DNA from: Bacteroidota bacterium
GTDB taxonomy: Bacteria; Bacteroidota; Bacteroidia; NS11-12g; UBA955
DNA length: 64,000 nucleotides
Direction of reading: 5' to 3'
Assembly: GCA_030833525.1 (NCBI GenBank)
Contig: JAURGZ010000001.1
Location: 29,977-93,976, forward strand
Shown here: piece after piece, positions 28,552 through 38,508 of the stretch
Position numbering within the stretch: position 1 is the first letter of the stretch
Layout of the letters: each line of letters begins with the position of its first letter
Translations under genes and position numbers: made by a program
The notes under the pieces: model-generated
Seen by the model: only the letters and a program-made list of their open reading frames with translations
Databases searched by the model: none
Told to the model about the DNA's origin: nothing

Positions 28552-29814
28552 TTACATGCGCTTCTGATCCATGCGCAAAAACAGGAAAAGCAGCAAGGTA
28601 AAGGCCCATAAACTGCTACCTCCGGCCGAAATAAAGGGCAGAGGAATGCCTATGACCGGTACAATGCCTATGGTCATGCCGACATTGATGGCAAAGTGCA
28701 CAAAGAATATGGAGGCGGCAGAATAGCCCATGACGCGCGCTGCCGTGGTGGTTTGTCGTTCGCTCAGAAAAACCAAGCGCATCAGCAATGAGCCGTAAAT
28801 GAAAAAGAAAACCAATACCCCTAGCAGGCCCCATTCTTCTCCAATGGTGCAAAAAATAAAGTCGGTATGCTGCTCAGGAACAAATCCCATCTTGGTTTGG
28901 GTGCCTTCCATGAATCCACGGCCGCTGAATTCGCCCGCACCAATGGCGATTTTACTTTGTTCCAAATTGAACCCAACTCCCAAACGATCTTCCTTCAATT
29001 GGAGGACCAATTCAATTCGATCGCGTTGATATTGCTGAAGAATTTGGTTGTAAAACCAACCAATGGTGGCCGAGTATACCAATGAAACCACGAGAATCAT
29101 CAGGGTTAATCTCACTAGGTTCTTGTTTGATCGTGTAAAATAGATAAATAAGCTAGCCAGGCCAGCCAATATGCCATATTCGTACCAGTACGAGACCCCA
29201 AGGCTTTCCAAATAGATTTTGATGATGGCCAGAAAGCCGAGCCAAACAGCCGAGATCAAGATGAATCCAGGAAGGCCTTCCCGATAGAGCATGAAAAAGA
29301 AAGCCGTGAATACCAAGGCACTACCTGTATCGTTCTGTAGCAGAATCAGGCCCATGGGTAGCAAGAAAAGCAACAGGGCGATGGTAACGTTTTTCCACCC
29401 TTTGAAGCGCACCCCGTAGGTTCCCAAGAATTTGCTCAAAGCTAGGGCCGTGGCTACTTTGGCAAATTCAGAGGGCTGAATGCCGAAACCACCATATCCA
29501 AACCAACTTTTGGCTCCCGCTACCTCTTTGCCCAAAAACAAAACGGCAATGTTCAAGGCAATGGCCAAACCATAGAACCCGTAGGCGAAATAATCCATGA
29601 GCCTAACATTGGCATAAGCTATGAACAAGGCCAGTAGGCCAGCAGAGGCTATAAAAACCAGTTGTTTGCGAGCCACAGTAGAAAGCGACAACCATTCTTG
29701 GTCAACACCGGCCGATGCCGAATATATGTTGATGAATCCAATCAAAACCAACCCGATATACGCCAGCAGGGCGATGGGGTCCAAGCGATTCTCTATGCTT
29801 TGTTTGAAGGGCAT
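28552..29814 (-). CDS. rodA: Rod shape-determining protein RodA (SEDS family)
   Basis: SEDS features: GAKSWFGYGGFGIQPSEFAKV, LLQNDTGSALVF, GIPLPFISAGGSSL. Confidence 0.95.
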   Translation of the reverse strand: MPFKQSIENRLDPIALLAYIGLVLIGFINIYSASAGVDQEWLSLSTVARKQLVFIASAGLLALFIAYANVRLMDYFAYGFYGLAIALNIAVLFLGKEVAGAKSWFGYGGFGIQPSEFAKVATALALSKFLGTYGVRFKGWKNVTIALLLFLLPMGLILLQNDTGSALVFTAFFFMLYREGLPGFILISAVWLGFLAIIKIYLESLGVSYWYEYGILAGLASLFIYFTRSNKNLVRLTLMILVVSLVYSATIGWFYNQILQQYQRDRIELVLQLKEDRLGVGFNLEQSKIAIGAGEFSGRGFMEGTQTKMGFVPEQHTDFIFCTIGEEWGLLGVLVFFFIYGSLLMRLVFLSERQTTTAARVMGYSAASIFFVHFAINVGMTIGIVPVIGIPLPFISAGGSSLWAFTLLLFLFLRMDQKRM

Positions 29815-31661
29815 TAGGGGGTTTCCAAACGGGCGTTAAACATGTTTTCCTTCATGTAGGGTTTTTTGGTGTCGCGCTCGGGATGTAAATAGCGCTCCAT
29901 CAACAAACTGGCTATGGGAGCTGCATAGGTAGCGCCGAATCCTGCATTTTCTACGATTACGGCAATGGCAATTTGGGGGTCATCTTTGGGGGCGAAAGCA
30001 ATGAAGAGAGAGTGGTCCTTGCCATGCGGATTTTGAGCGGTACCGGTTTTGGCACATACCACTACGCTATCCAAGGCGGCACCTCGGGCCGTGCCCCCGA
30101 CTTGGGTTACCATTTCCATTCCCTGAATGACCGGGACAAAATGCCGGGGTTCAATGCCGGTATAATGAGCCGTTCTGAATCGACGGTCCCAAGCGGTATC
30201 GCTATAGCCCTCAATTTGTTTGACCAAATGGGGGGTGTAATAATAGCCCCGGTTGGCGATGATGGCAGCTAAGTTGGCCAATTGAATGGGGGTGAGCAAG
30301 ATTTCGCCCTGACCAATGCCCAATGAAATGATCATGGAACTCCTCCATCGTTCACCGTGGCGTCGATCGAGCTGCGCCACACTGGGAATGTTTCCTCCCG
30401 ATTCGCCCAACAGGTCAATTCCTGTGGGGCTTCCCAATCCAAAGCGTCTCCAATACGATTCGAGTATGGCATAGCCCTCCCTAACGTTTCCGTACTTGGG
30501 GGCATCGATGATGTCTCGAAACAATTGGCAGTAATAGGCGTTGCAGCTGATTTGGATGGATTGAGCCAAGGCCAAAGGGCTTGGATGCGGGTGGCATCCT
30601 ACCGTAATGGAGCCCATGTGATACCCTCCGGCACAAGAATGCCGAGTCTCGGGAGTTAAAATACCCTCTTGCAGTCCTATCAGGGCCAATATGGGTTTTA
30701 CCGTACTGCCTGGAGGATAAACCCCTTTTACAGCCCGGTTGTACAAGGGCTTTTTGGGGTCAATCAACAGCTTGCGAAATTCTTCGGTGCGCTGTTGACC
30801 CACTAGCAAATTCGGGTTGTAGTGTGGGCTGTTGTAAAAGGCCAGTACTTCGCCCGTTTTGGGTTCGATGGCTACAATGCTTCCTCTTTTTCCGGCCATC
30901 AAGGAGTCGGCGAGCAGCTGCAGAGCCATGTCCAGGCTGAGCTGCACATCAGGGCCGGCTATGGCGGGTTTGTTGAATGATTCATTCTTAACCGTGCCTT
31001 GCTCCACATAGGTTCGGTCTTGCCAAACCGTTTTGACTCCCTTGATGCCTCGAATTTGGTTTTCGTAGTATTTCTCAATGCCCGTAATGCCCACCAAATC
31101 ACCGGGTTGGTAGTAAGGGTCAGATTCGAGCATCTCTTCTGAAACCTCGCCCAAATAGCCAAAAGCATGGGCGCTACCGTTGAAGTTGTATAAGCGGTCG
31201 GTTTTCGGCTCTACGTAATAGGCCTTGAGTCGATAGAGGTTTTCTCGAATGATGGCATATTGTTCTGGACTGAGGTTGGAGAAAAAAACAGCCGATCGAT
31301 CATAGGAATTGTTGCGTTGTCTCTTCTTGGAATTGATCCAAGCCAACAAAGTGCGCTGAGCAAAATCAGCTGAATCCAATCCCAAAATTTGGCATATCAG
31401 CACAGAATCGGCACTTCCCATTTTTTTGGGGAAAACCTTGAGGTCGTATGCGGGGGTGTTGCGCACCAATATGCGGCCGTTTCGGTCAAATAAAACCGAT
31501 CGGCCCGGGTACAGGGTCACCTTGTTGAGGGCATTGTTGATGGCCATTTGCTCATAGGGCGTAGTTCCCAGTTGCAAACCCGCAATGCGCATCGCATACA
31601 GCAACAAAATGGCCGCGAAAGTCAAAATGTAAACCCAACGACGGTTGCTGTTCTGGTCCAT
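29814..31661 (-). CDS. mrdA: Penicillin-binding protein 2
   Basis: Transpeptidase motif YPPGSTVKP, later KTGTAQNPHGKDHS; adjacent to rodA. Confidence 0.95.
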   Translation of the reverse strand: MDQNSNRRWVYILTFAAILLLYAMRIAGLQLGTTPYEQMAINNALNKVTLYPGRSVLFDRNGRILVRNTPAYDLKVFPKKMGSADSVLICQILGLDSADFAQRTLLAWINSKKRQRNNSYDRSAVFFSNLSPEQYAIIRENLYRLKAYYVEPKTDRLYNFNGSAHAFGYLGEVSEEMLESDPYYQPGDLVGITGIEKYYENQIRGIKGVKTVWQDRTYVEQGTVKNESFNKPAIAGPDVQLSLDMALQLLADSLMAGKRGSIVAIEPKTGEVLAFYNSPHYNPNLLVGQQRTEEFRKLLIDPKKPLYNRAVKGVYPPGSTVKPILALIGLQEGILTPETRHSCAGGYHMGSITVGCHPHPSPLALAQSIQISCNAYYCQLFRDIIDAPKYGNVREGYAILESYWRRFGLGSPTGIDLLGESGGNIPSVAQLDRRHGERWRSSMIISLGIGQGEILLTPIQLANLAAIIANRGYYYTPHLVKQIEGYSDTAWDRRFRTAHYTGIEPRHFVPVIQGMEMVTQVGGTARGAALDSVVVCAKTGTAQNPHGKDHSLFIAFAPKDDPQIAIAVIVENAGFGATYAAPIASLLMERYLHPERDTKKPYMKENMFNARLETP

Positions 31662-31663
31662 GG

Positions 31664-32173
31664 TTATTTCGTTGAGAATGAGGCGCGCAGCAACAGGAAT
31701 AGCCCTATGGTTCCAGCGGTGCTAATCAGGGATGTAAGCAAGATCGATCCCCAAGCAGAAGCTTTGAAGTAGTCCAAGGAGAAGAATACGACATGGTGAA
31801 CGAAGGTCAAACTGCCTACGTAGCTCAAATAGCTGGGCCAACCTTTGGATTGGGGGGTCAAATATGCATCACCTTGCAGGAGCAGGCTATCGGTATCCAG
31901 TGCTTTTCGGTCGTAGAGGTCTTTGGCAAAAGCCAAGGAAACGCAAGCCCCGGTGTGCATGCCAAAACTGCCGCTGAGCAGGTCGATTAAAAAACCGAAA
32001 ACGAAGGCTGAGGCCAAAACAATGAAGCGATTGGACTGAACATTCAAGACAAAAAATAGATAGACATAGGGAAGGGGCTTGAGCCAAACACCCATGTTGA
32101 TTTCCTGGATTAGGTAGGCTTGCAAGAATGCCAGTAAAATCGCCGCTATGCTATACTTCAGTGCTTCAATCAT
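31664..32173 (-). CDS. mreD: Rod shape-determining protein MreD
   Basis: Small polytopic protein between mreC and mrdA. Confidence 0.85.
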   Translation of the reverse strand: MIEALKYSIAAILLAFLQAYLIQEINMGVWLKPLPYVYLFFVLNVQSNRFIVLASAFVFGFLIDLLSGSFGMHTGACVSLAFAKDLYDRKALDTDSLLLQGDAYLTPQSKGWPSYLSYVGSLTFVHHVVFFSLDYFKASAWGSILLTSLISTAGTIGLFLLLRASFSTK

Positions 32174-33020
32174 GATTTTGCATTTCTTGGTGGGCTTGCA
32201 TCAGTTGAGTCTCTTCTTTTTCCATGAGGTTTTCCACTATGCTGACATAGCGCAATCGCTCAAAGTCCACTCCAAGTGCGACGTCCAATTCTACGTAAGT
32301 GTTGTCTGCCGATTCGCGAATCTGAGAAACCCGACCAATGGGCAGTCCAGGCGGGAACAAGGTGCTGTAGTAGCTGGTTTGAACGTGCATGCCTTTGCGA
32401 ATGCGTTCGGCTTTGTTGACTTCCATGACCCGCACTCGGCTTGGGTCGCCGCCCGGCCAAGCCAGTACGCCTTGCTGCAATTGAACTTCTTTGAAATAGG
32501 GTGTTAATTCAAACTTGGAGTTCAATACACTCATTACCAAGCTGTAATGCGCGCTTGTTTCGATCACAATGCCTACGATGCCATTGGGGGCAATGACACC
32601 CATATTGGGCCTGATTCCATCGTTTTGACCCTTGTCAATGATCAAAATGTTGTTGCGCAGGCGGGTGTTGCTACGTATGACTTTGGCCTGTCTGTATCGG
32701 TAATTCAGGGCCTTGTGATGTGCGCTGTCGTAGTGCGATTGGAGAAAGGTGCTATCGGGAGAGGCGCCGAACTGCTCCAATAGGTTGCGCAGACGCAAAT
32801 TTTCCCGGGCCAATTGTTCGTTTTCAGCCCGCAGCCCGAAATAGTAATCTGAGTTGGATTTCCATTCATCCATCTGCCGGTAAAGGCCCAAGCTGGATTG
32901 AACGTAAAAACTGTGTTGATAGAGGTGAAACCGCATGACCTGATTGACCGAGAACCCCAGAAGGAGTATGGTCAAAAGCAAGTAGGATTGCTTCCGTATC
33001 CAACGGAATAGGATCCTCAT
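32166..33020 (-). CDS. mreC: Rod shape-determining protein MreC
   Basis: Single TM, coiled coil, then GVIAPNGIVGIVIETSAHYSLVMSVLN...; follows mreB. Confidence 0.92.
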   Translation of the reverse strand: MRILFRWIRKQSYLLLTILLLGFSVNQVMRFHLYQHSFYVQSSLGLYRQMDEWKSNSDYYFGLRAENEQLARENLRLRNLLEQFGASPDSTFLQSHYDSAHHKALNYRYRQAKVIRSNTRLRNNILIIDKGQNDGIRPNMGVIAPNGIVGIVIETSAHYSLVMSVLNSKFELTPYFKEVQLQQGVLAWPGGDPSRVRVMEVNKAERIRKGMHVQTSYYSTLFPPGLPIGRVSQIRESADNTYVELDVALGVDFERLRYVSIVENLMEKEETQLMQAHQEMQNHD

Positions 33021-33030
33021 GGTCGATGGA

Positions 33031-34056
33031 TTAAGCGGTCATCAAAAACTTGAAACGCCCAATGTTCTTGAGTGCGGTTCCAGTGCCCCGAACAACGGCC
33101 CTCAAGGGGTCTTCGGCGATGTTTACCTTCAACTTGGTTTTCGCTGAAACACGTTTATCCAAGCCGCGCAAAAGCGCTCCACCACCTGTGAGCCATATTC
33201 CATTGGTGAGAATGTCGGCGCTCAATTCGGGGGGGGATTGCTCCAAGGCGCGAAGAATGGCTTCTTCGACTTTCATGATGCTTTTGTCTAGCGAACGTGC
33301 AATCTCGCTGTAACTGACCATGATTTGCTTGGGAATACCCGTCATGAGGTCGCGACCGTATACGGCGTAATCATCTGGCGGATTTTCCAATTCCTGCAAA
33401 GCAGACCCAATGTGGATTTTGATTTTTTCAGCTGTGCGCTCTCCAATGAGCAAGTTGTGCTCCCGGCGCATGTATTCCAAAATGTCCAAGTTGAATTCAT
33501 CTCCTGCCACTCGAATGCTCTCATCACAGACGATTCCACCCAAAGCGATAATTGCAATCTCAGTGGTTCCGCCCCCGATATCAATGATCATATTGCCTTG
33601 TGGCTGAGTTACATCAATGCCAATACCAACCGCCGCTGCCATGGGTTCGTGAATGAGATACACCTCTTTGGCGCCGCTGCGTTCTGCACTGTCCTTAACC
33701 GCTCTTTTTTCCACTTCGGTAATGCCAGAAGGAATGCAAATGACCATTTTGAGTTGAGGGCTGATCCAATTTTGCTTTTGGTTCATCATTTTGATCATGC
33801 CTCGAATCATATGCTCGGCAGCTTGGAAATCTGCTATGACACCGTCTTTGAGAGGGCGAACCGTGCGAATGCCTTCGTTCTCTTTACCGTACATCTGCAT
33901 GGCCTCTGAACCAATGGCTATCACATTGCCAGTATTTCGTTCCAGTGCAATGATAGACGGTTCGTCTACCACTACTTTATCCTTGTAAATGATCAAGGTA
34001 TTGGCAGTGCCCAAATCGATGGCAAGTTCTTGCGTTAAAAAGCTGAAAAGACCCAT
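33031..34056 (-). CDS. mreB: Rod shape-determining protein MreB
   Basis: MGLFSFLTQELAIDLGTANTLIIYKDKVVVDEPSIIA; start set to ATG 34056. Confidence 0.96.
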   Translation of the reverse strand: MGLFSFLTQELAIDLGTANTLIIYKDKVVVDEPSIIALERNTGNVIAIGSEAMQMYGKENEGIRTVRPLKDGVIADFQAAEHMIRGMIKMMNQKQNWISPQLKMVICIPSGITEVEKRAVKDSAERSGAKEVYLIHEPMAAAVGIGIDVTQPQGNMIIDIGGGTTEIAIIALGGIVCDESIRVAGDEFNLDILEYMRREHNLLIGERTAEKIKIHIGSALQELENPPDDYAVYGRDLMTGIPKQIMVSYSEIARSLDKSIMKVEEAILRALEQSPPELSADILTNGIWLTGGGALLRGLDKRVSAKTKLKVNIAEDPLRAVVRGTGTALKNIGRFKFLMTA

Positions 34057-34133
34057 GTAAGTAATGCAGATGTATTGACTGCAAAATAACACAAACCAAG
34101 CGTTACACGGAAGGGGAATTTTATAATTTTAAA

Positions 34134-37109
34134 TCATTGCCAATCAATGATTTTGCCCATAGAAAGCTGCCACAACGGAGGCAAGAGTTTTCGTTCGAGG
34201 TATCCCCAGCCTTTTTCGAGTCTCCAATCCAGTCCCAGTACACGGGCTTGAAGGCCCATGCCAAAGGAAGCCAAGTAGGGATTTCGCTGTGAGCTCACAC
34301 TTAATAAATAGTTGGGGGTTTGCCAGTAAACGGTATTGAAAGGATTGCCCTCTGTGCGCGGTGTCGCACCAAAAAATGCCGTGCCGAGATCGTTGAAAAC
34401 ATACAGCAACAAGCTTTTGGAAAACCCAGATCGCAACAAGCCTTTCTGCCAGTATTGCAGCACGGGTGAAGATAGGCTTTGATGAAAAACAGCATAGCTT
34501 GAACCCAGTCTAGCACCGCTTTGAAATCCCCTCAGTCCAGGCCCCATCTCTTGCCATTGAGATCGATTGGAGAAAACGCTGCTAGGATATGGCTGCCAGG
34601 CCTCTTGGCTGACCCAACCAGCACTGCCGCCTACCCATTGAATGCTCGCTCCTGATCCTGGCGCATACCGCATTTGCCATTGACCATCCCAGCGAAGGTG
34701 GGTTCCAAACTTATGGTTTGCCTGAAAATCGAATTTGGCAAAACTCATGGCCCGGTTACCGGGGGAATAGGTCGGGTGAATGCTCGCCTGAAAATGAGAC
34801 TTGTCCAGGCTTCGAAACAGAGGCAAGTCGCTGCAGATTCGGTTCCAGGTAAAACCCATGCCATATTGGATCTGGCGATTGGGGTTTTGTTTTAAGGTGG
34901 CATCTTGGGTGAACAAACTAGCCCATTGGTGTTGTTGAAATTGCCCAGAAACAGCAAACTGACTTCGGGAATTTCGCGATTGTTTCAGGTAAACCTCCAG
35001 ACCCGAGGCTTGCAATTGATACCCCTGTTCTTTCCATTCGAATCGGCGTCGTTCATAGTTCAAGTGATGGCCCCATTGAAGATTCTTGAGCGCATCGAAT
35101 TCTTGATTCAATTCAAAAGCGTTTCGGCGAAAATCGGGGCTTATCATTCCTTTGAAGTAAATGCGATGCCGCAGGTCACTGGATGCAATTTGAGCATAAC
35201 ATTGGGGAGTGAATGTCGCATTGTACAGGGACTGGAAAAACACTTGGCTGGGCATTCCCAAAGGACTTCGAACGTTTGAAAAAGCCAAAGCTGCGTGTTT
35301 GAGGTAATACCAGCGCCGGGCTTCATTGATGGAGAAATTGGTCCAGTCAGGCCCGGCTGACTTTCGCTTGGACGCACACGATTTTGGCTTAGGGTAAGTA
35401 CCCAAAAATCGAATTTGCGGACTCGGAGATTGGTTTTCGAGGCTGTCTGAATCCCAAGGATTAGCAAGGCCCATGGAGCTCTTAGGGCTCCAATCGGACA
35501 ATTGGGTAGGTCCTGTTAATATCGAATACAGCCGAATGCGAGCATGGCCATCTTTGAAGTCTGAAACAAATCGAAAGTCAGGATGCCCCGTATTTCCCAG
35601 CATGGCAAAATCGCCATCCAGAGGCTGTTCTCCCAGTGGAATCCAATGGTTTGCACTGTCGCGCACATACAGCCAATGCAGGGAATTGTCTTGCTCGATC
35701 ATTACCGACCAAAACCCAGGACGTTCGCTCACGGCCCATTTCGCTTGGCTACCCAAGCCATTTTCCTGACTCCAAATGCGGTTATCATACCACAATTGGG
35801 CTTGATGAGTGGCACTGTCTTGGCAACGCAAAAGGGCAAGATCTGAATAAGGATCTGGGCTTATATTCTTGATTTCGTTAATTTGATTGTTTAAATGCGA
35901 TGGTATTTTTTTGCCATATGGGCTCGCTTGTTGAAAGGCGCCAAGCTGCTCTACGATGATCAGTTCTTGATGGACGGTGAGTATTTGAACCGGGTGGCCT
36001 TCAAATTCCCATAGCTCCCGTTGTTCCAGCTCCCCGTACCAATTCCAGCGAGACCAGACCCATTTGCCATCTTCCCTCCAAAGGCTCTCCCAAAACAAGT
36101 GATTGCGCCAGATGAGTGGTCGGTCAAAGCTCAAATCAAAACAAAGGGAAATCTTGTCTCGGGTTCTGAACCACTTGCGATTGCTCGATTCATCCACGTA
36201 ACCCAAACACGTTTTTCCCGGCCATTGAAACTCTGCCACAGCCTTGTTCAAACTGGGGCTTAGGCACAATTGAGCAATGGGGTGATTCATCCAGGGTTTC
36301 CCCCAGTCGAAATCGCTTTGAAACAAACTGGACGATGAACTTGAGCTTGATTCTGTGGGCAATTGTTGCTCTAGCCAGGGATGAAAATTCGTCCCCAAGT
36401 GGTATTGAAAACTCTGGTCTACGCTTCCTGTATACTTGATGACGAACCACAGAGAGGACAGCGTGCCTCGCCCCAATTGTTCTGCTAGACGGTTCCATAC
36501 AAACTGCCCAAAAATGTCTTGGGCATAGCCGGGAATGTGATTGATGTCAGAAAAGGACCGATGTTGCACCTGCAAGTTCCATTCGTATTGATCTCGAATG
36601 GTCCAACCTAAGGCGAAATGCCGGCAATAGCCATATAACAACCAGGCGGGCAATCGATTGAGTTTGGCTTGGTCGAAGCGTTGTTTGACCGTAATGCCGA
36701 ATAAATATTCCCTCAACAGAGAGAACGCAATGCCCCAGCGAATTTGCTGCTCAAATTGTGCGGGGGTAGCGTGCAGGTATATGGGAAACAGGCCATCGTT
36801 CGCGTCTTCGATGTTTTGCCCGTTCTGATGCATGTAGGCTGAATGGGTTTGAAGGGCAGACTCGTATTCTTCCAAGTTTGAAAAGGCTTGGAAGTACAGA
36901 GAACCACTGCTTTTATAGCCCAATTCGTTTTCGGCTTCTTCCAATCCTTTGTGAAATACCTGCATCCATTCCAGGGAGCGTTGCTCAAAAAGAGCAAGTG
37001 ACGTTGTGTCGAGTGTTACGCTGAGTTTTTTCCAATTCCATTCGCGCAAGTTTTGTGCGGCAAGGGAAGAGCAAGCCAGGGTCCAAATCAAAGCCAGAAC
37101 AACGCGCAC
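34134..37109 (-). CDS. Large secreted protein with degenerate gluzincin (peptidase MA)-like N-terminus and probable C-terminal outer-membrane beta-barrel
   Basis: Signal peptide VRVVLALIWTLACSSLAAQ after GTG at 37109; QIRWGIAFSLLREYLFG...LPAWLLYGYCRHFA layout; C-terminal half rich in alternating aromatic strands. Confidence 0.55.
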   Translation of the reverse strand: MRVVLALIWTLACSSLAAQNLREWNWKKLSVTLDTTSLALFEQRSLEWMQVFHKGLEEAENELGYKSSGSLYFQAFSNLEEYESALQTHSAYMHQNGQNIEDANDGLFPIYLHATPAQFEQQIRWGIAFSLLREYLFGITVKQRFDQAKLNRLPAWLLYGYCRHFALGWTIRDQYEWNLQVQHRSFSDINHIPGYAQDIFGQFVWNRLAEQLGRGTLSSLWFVIKYTGSVDQSFQYHLGTNFHPWLEQQLPTESSSSSSSSLFQSDFDWGKPWMNHPIAQLCLSPSLNKAVAEFQWPGKTCLGYVDESSNRKWFRTRDKISLCFDLSFDRPLIWRNHLFWESLWREDGKWVWSRWNWYGELEQRELWEFEGHPVQILTVHQELIIVEQLGAFQQASPYGKKIPSHLNNQINEIKNISPDPYSDLALLRCQDSATHQAQLWYDNRIWSQENGLGSQAKWAVSERPGFWSVMIEQDNSLHWLYVRDSANHWIPLGEQPLDGDFAMLGNTGHPDFRFVSDFKDGHARIRLYSILTGPTQLSDWSPKSSMGLANPWDSDSLENQSPSPQIRFLGTYPKPKSCASKRKSAGPDWTNFSINEARRWYYLKHAALAFSNVRSPLGMPSQVFFQSLYNATFTPQCYAQIASSDLRHRIYFKGMISPDFRRNAFELNQEFDALKNLQWGHHLNYERRRFEWKEQGYQLQASGLEVYLKQSRNSRSQFAVSGQFQQHQWASLFTQDATLKQNPNRQIQYGMGFTWNRICSDLPLFRSLDKSHFQASIHPTYSPGNRAMSFAKFDFQANHKFGTHLRWDGQWQMRYAPGSGASIQWVGGSAGWVSQEAWQPYPSSVFSNRSQWQEMGPGLRGFQSGARLGSSYAVFHQSLSSPVLQYWQKGLLRSGFSKSLLLYVFNDLGTAFFGATPRTEGNPFNTVYWQTPNYLLSVSSQRNPYLASFGMGLQARVLGLDWRLEKGWGYLERKLLPPLWQLSMGKIIDWQ

Positions 37110-37113
37110 ATTC

Positions 37114-37121
37114 CAAAGATA
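37114..37121 (-). promoter_or_regulatory. Predicted -7 box TATCTTTG
   Basis: Exact TAnnTTTG match 4 nt before GTG 37109. Confidence 0.5.
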
Positions 37122-37168
37122 AAGGGTCAGAATTAGGGAACCATCGATTCGGCGATTAATTTCGAGGC

Positions 37169-38407
37169 ATGGAGAATAGCAGCTCAACCTACATAGAATT
37201 GGAAAATCAATACGGTGCTCACAACTACCACCCTTTGCCCGTTGTGTTGCAACAGGGCTTAGGCATTTGGTTGACCGATGTTGAAGGCAAGCGCTATCTC
37301 GATTTTTTATCTGCCTATTCAGCTGTGAATCAGGGCCATTGTCATCCCGCTATATTGGGGGCTTTGACTGAGCAGGCTCAGAAACTGACCCTCACCAGTC
37401 GGGCCTTTCACAACGATCAATTGGGTCCCTATGAGTCTTTCATGTGCAAAGTCTTCGGATTTGATCGTCTATTGCCAATGAACACCGGTGTGGAAGGAGG
37501 GGAGACCGCTGTGAAGTTGGCTCGCAAATGGGCCTATCAAGTCAAGGGGGTGCCCGAGAATCAAGCTCGAATTCTATTTGCAGAACACAATTTCTGGGGC
37601 CGCACCTTGGCGGCCGTGAGCAGTTCCAGCGATCCCGATAGTTTTGGAAATTTCGGGCCCTTTATGCCCGGGTTTTCGTTGATTCCTTACAACGATTTAT
37701 CGGCTTTGGAGGCTGAGTTGAAAGATCCGAACGTGGCGGCATTCATGGTTGAGCCCATTCAGGGAGAGGCAGGGGTTGTCGTTCCCGATGAGGGTTATTT
37801 GAAAGGAGTGAGGGCCCTATGCAGTCAATATAATGTCTTGTTCATTGCCGACGAGGTGCAAACGGGTCTTGGTCGCACCGGTAAAATGCTGGCTTGCGAT
37901 CACGAAGGGGTTAAACCCGATGTGCTGATTTTGGGTAAAGCCTTGAGCGGCGGTGTTTTACCCGTTTCAGCGGTCCTGGCTTCAAGCGAAGTGATGAATA
38001 CCCTGCAACCCGGCCAGCACGGTTCAACTTTTGGGGGCAACCCTTTGGCATGCGCAGTGGCCAAAAAGGCCATTGAGGTACTGTTGGATGAAAAAATGAT
38101 TGAAAATGCCGAACAGCGCGGTCAGCAATTCAGGCAAGGTTTGGCTCAAATGAATTCCAATTTGATTCGTGTGATTCGAGGCAAAGGATTGTTGAATGCT
38201 GTTGAAATTGTGCCCTTTGGTGACAACCGCACCGCGTATGACGTGTGCAAAGCCTTGATGAAGAATGGCTTACTCGCCAAACAGACGCACCAACACATCA
38301 TTCGTTTTGCGCCTCCCTTGGTCATTGATTCTGCTCAAATTGAACAAGCTCTCGCGATTATTGAACAAACGCTAATCGAGGTCCAAAAACCCGGTTACTT
38401 TGATTAA
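37169..38407 (+). CDS. rocD: Ornithine--oxo-acid transaminase
   Basis: [78 protein letters not shown]. Confidence 0.95.
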   Translation: MENSSSTYIELENQYGAHNYHPLPVVLQQGLGIWLTDVEGKRYLDFLSAYSAVNQGHCHPAILGALTEQAQKLTLTSRAFHNDQLGPYESFMCKVFGFDRLLPMNTGVEGGETAVKLARKWAYQVKGVPENQARILFAEHNFWGRTLAAVSSSSDPDSFGNFGPFMPGFSLIPYNDLSALEAELKDPNVAAFMVEPIQGEAGVVVPDEGYLKGVRALCSQYNVLFIADEVQTGLGRTGKMLACDHEGVKPDVLILGKALSGGVLPVSAVLASSEVMNTLQPGQHGSTFGGNPLACAVAKKAIEVLLDEKMIENAEQRGQQFRQGLAQMNSNLIRVIRGKGLLNAVEIVPFGDNRTAYDVCKALMKNGLLAKQTHQHIIRFAPPLVIDSAQIEQALAIIEQTLIEVQKPGYFD

Positions 38408-38419
38408 TTTCGCACCCTT

Positions 38420-38508
38420 GCTCGGGTGGCGGAACAGGTAGACGCGCAGGACTTAAAATCCTGTTGCCAGCAGTGGCAGTACGGGTTCGAAACCCGTCCC
38501 GAGTACCA
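38420..38508 (+). tRNA. tRNA-Leu (anticodon UAA), CCA encoded
   Basis: Acceptor GCTCGGG/CCCGAGT, anticodon arm CAGGA-CTTAAAA-TCCTG, long variable arm TGCCA/TGGCA, T arm ACGGG-TTCGAAA-CCCGT, discriminator A then CCA. Confidence 0.97.

Noticed and set aside
34056-34100. mreB -7 box TATTTTG on minus strand
   Set aside because: Spacer is one base short of TAnnTTTG; too weak to list as a promoter.
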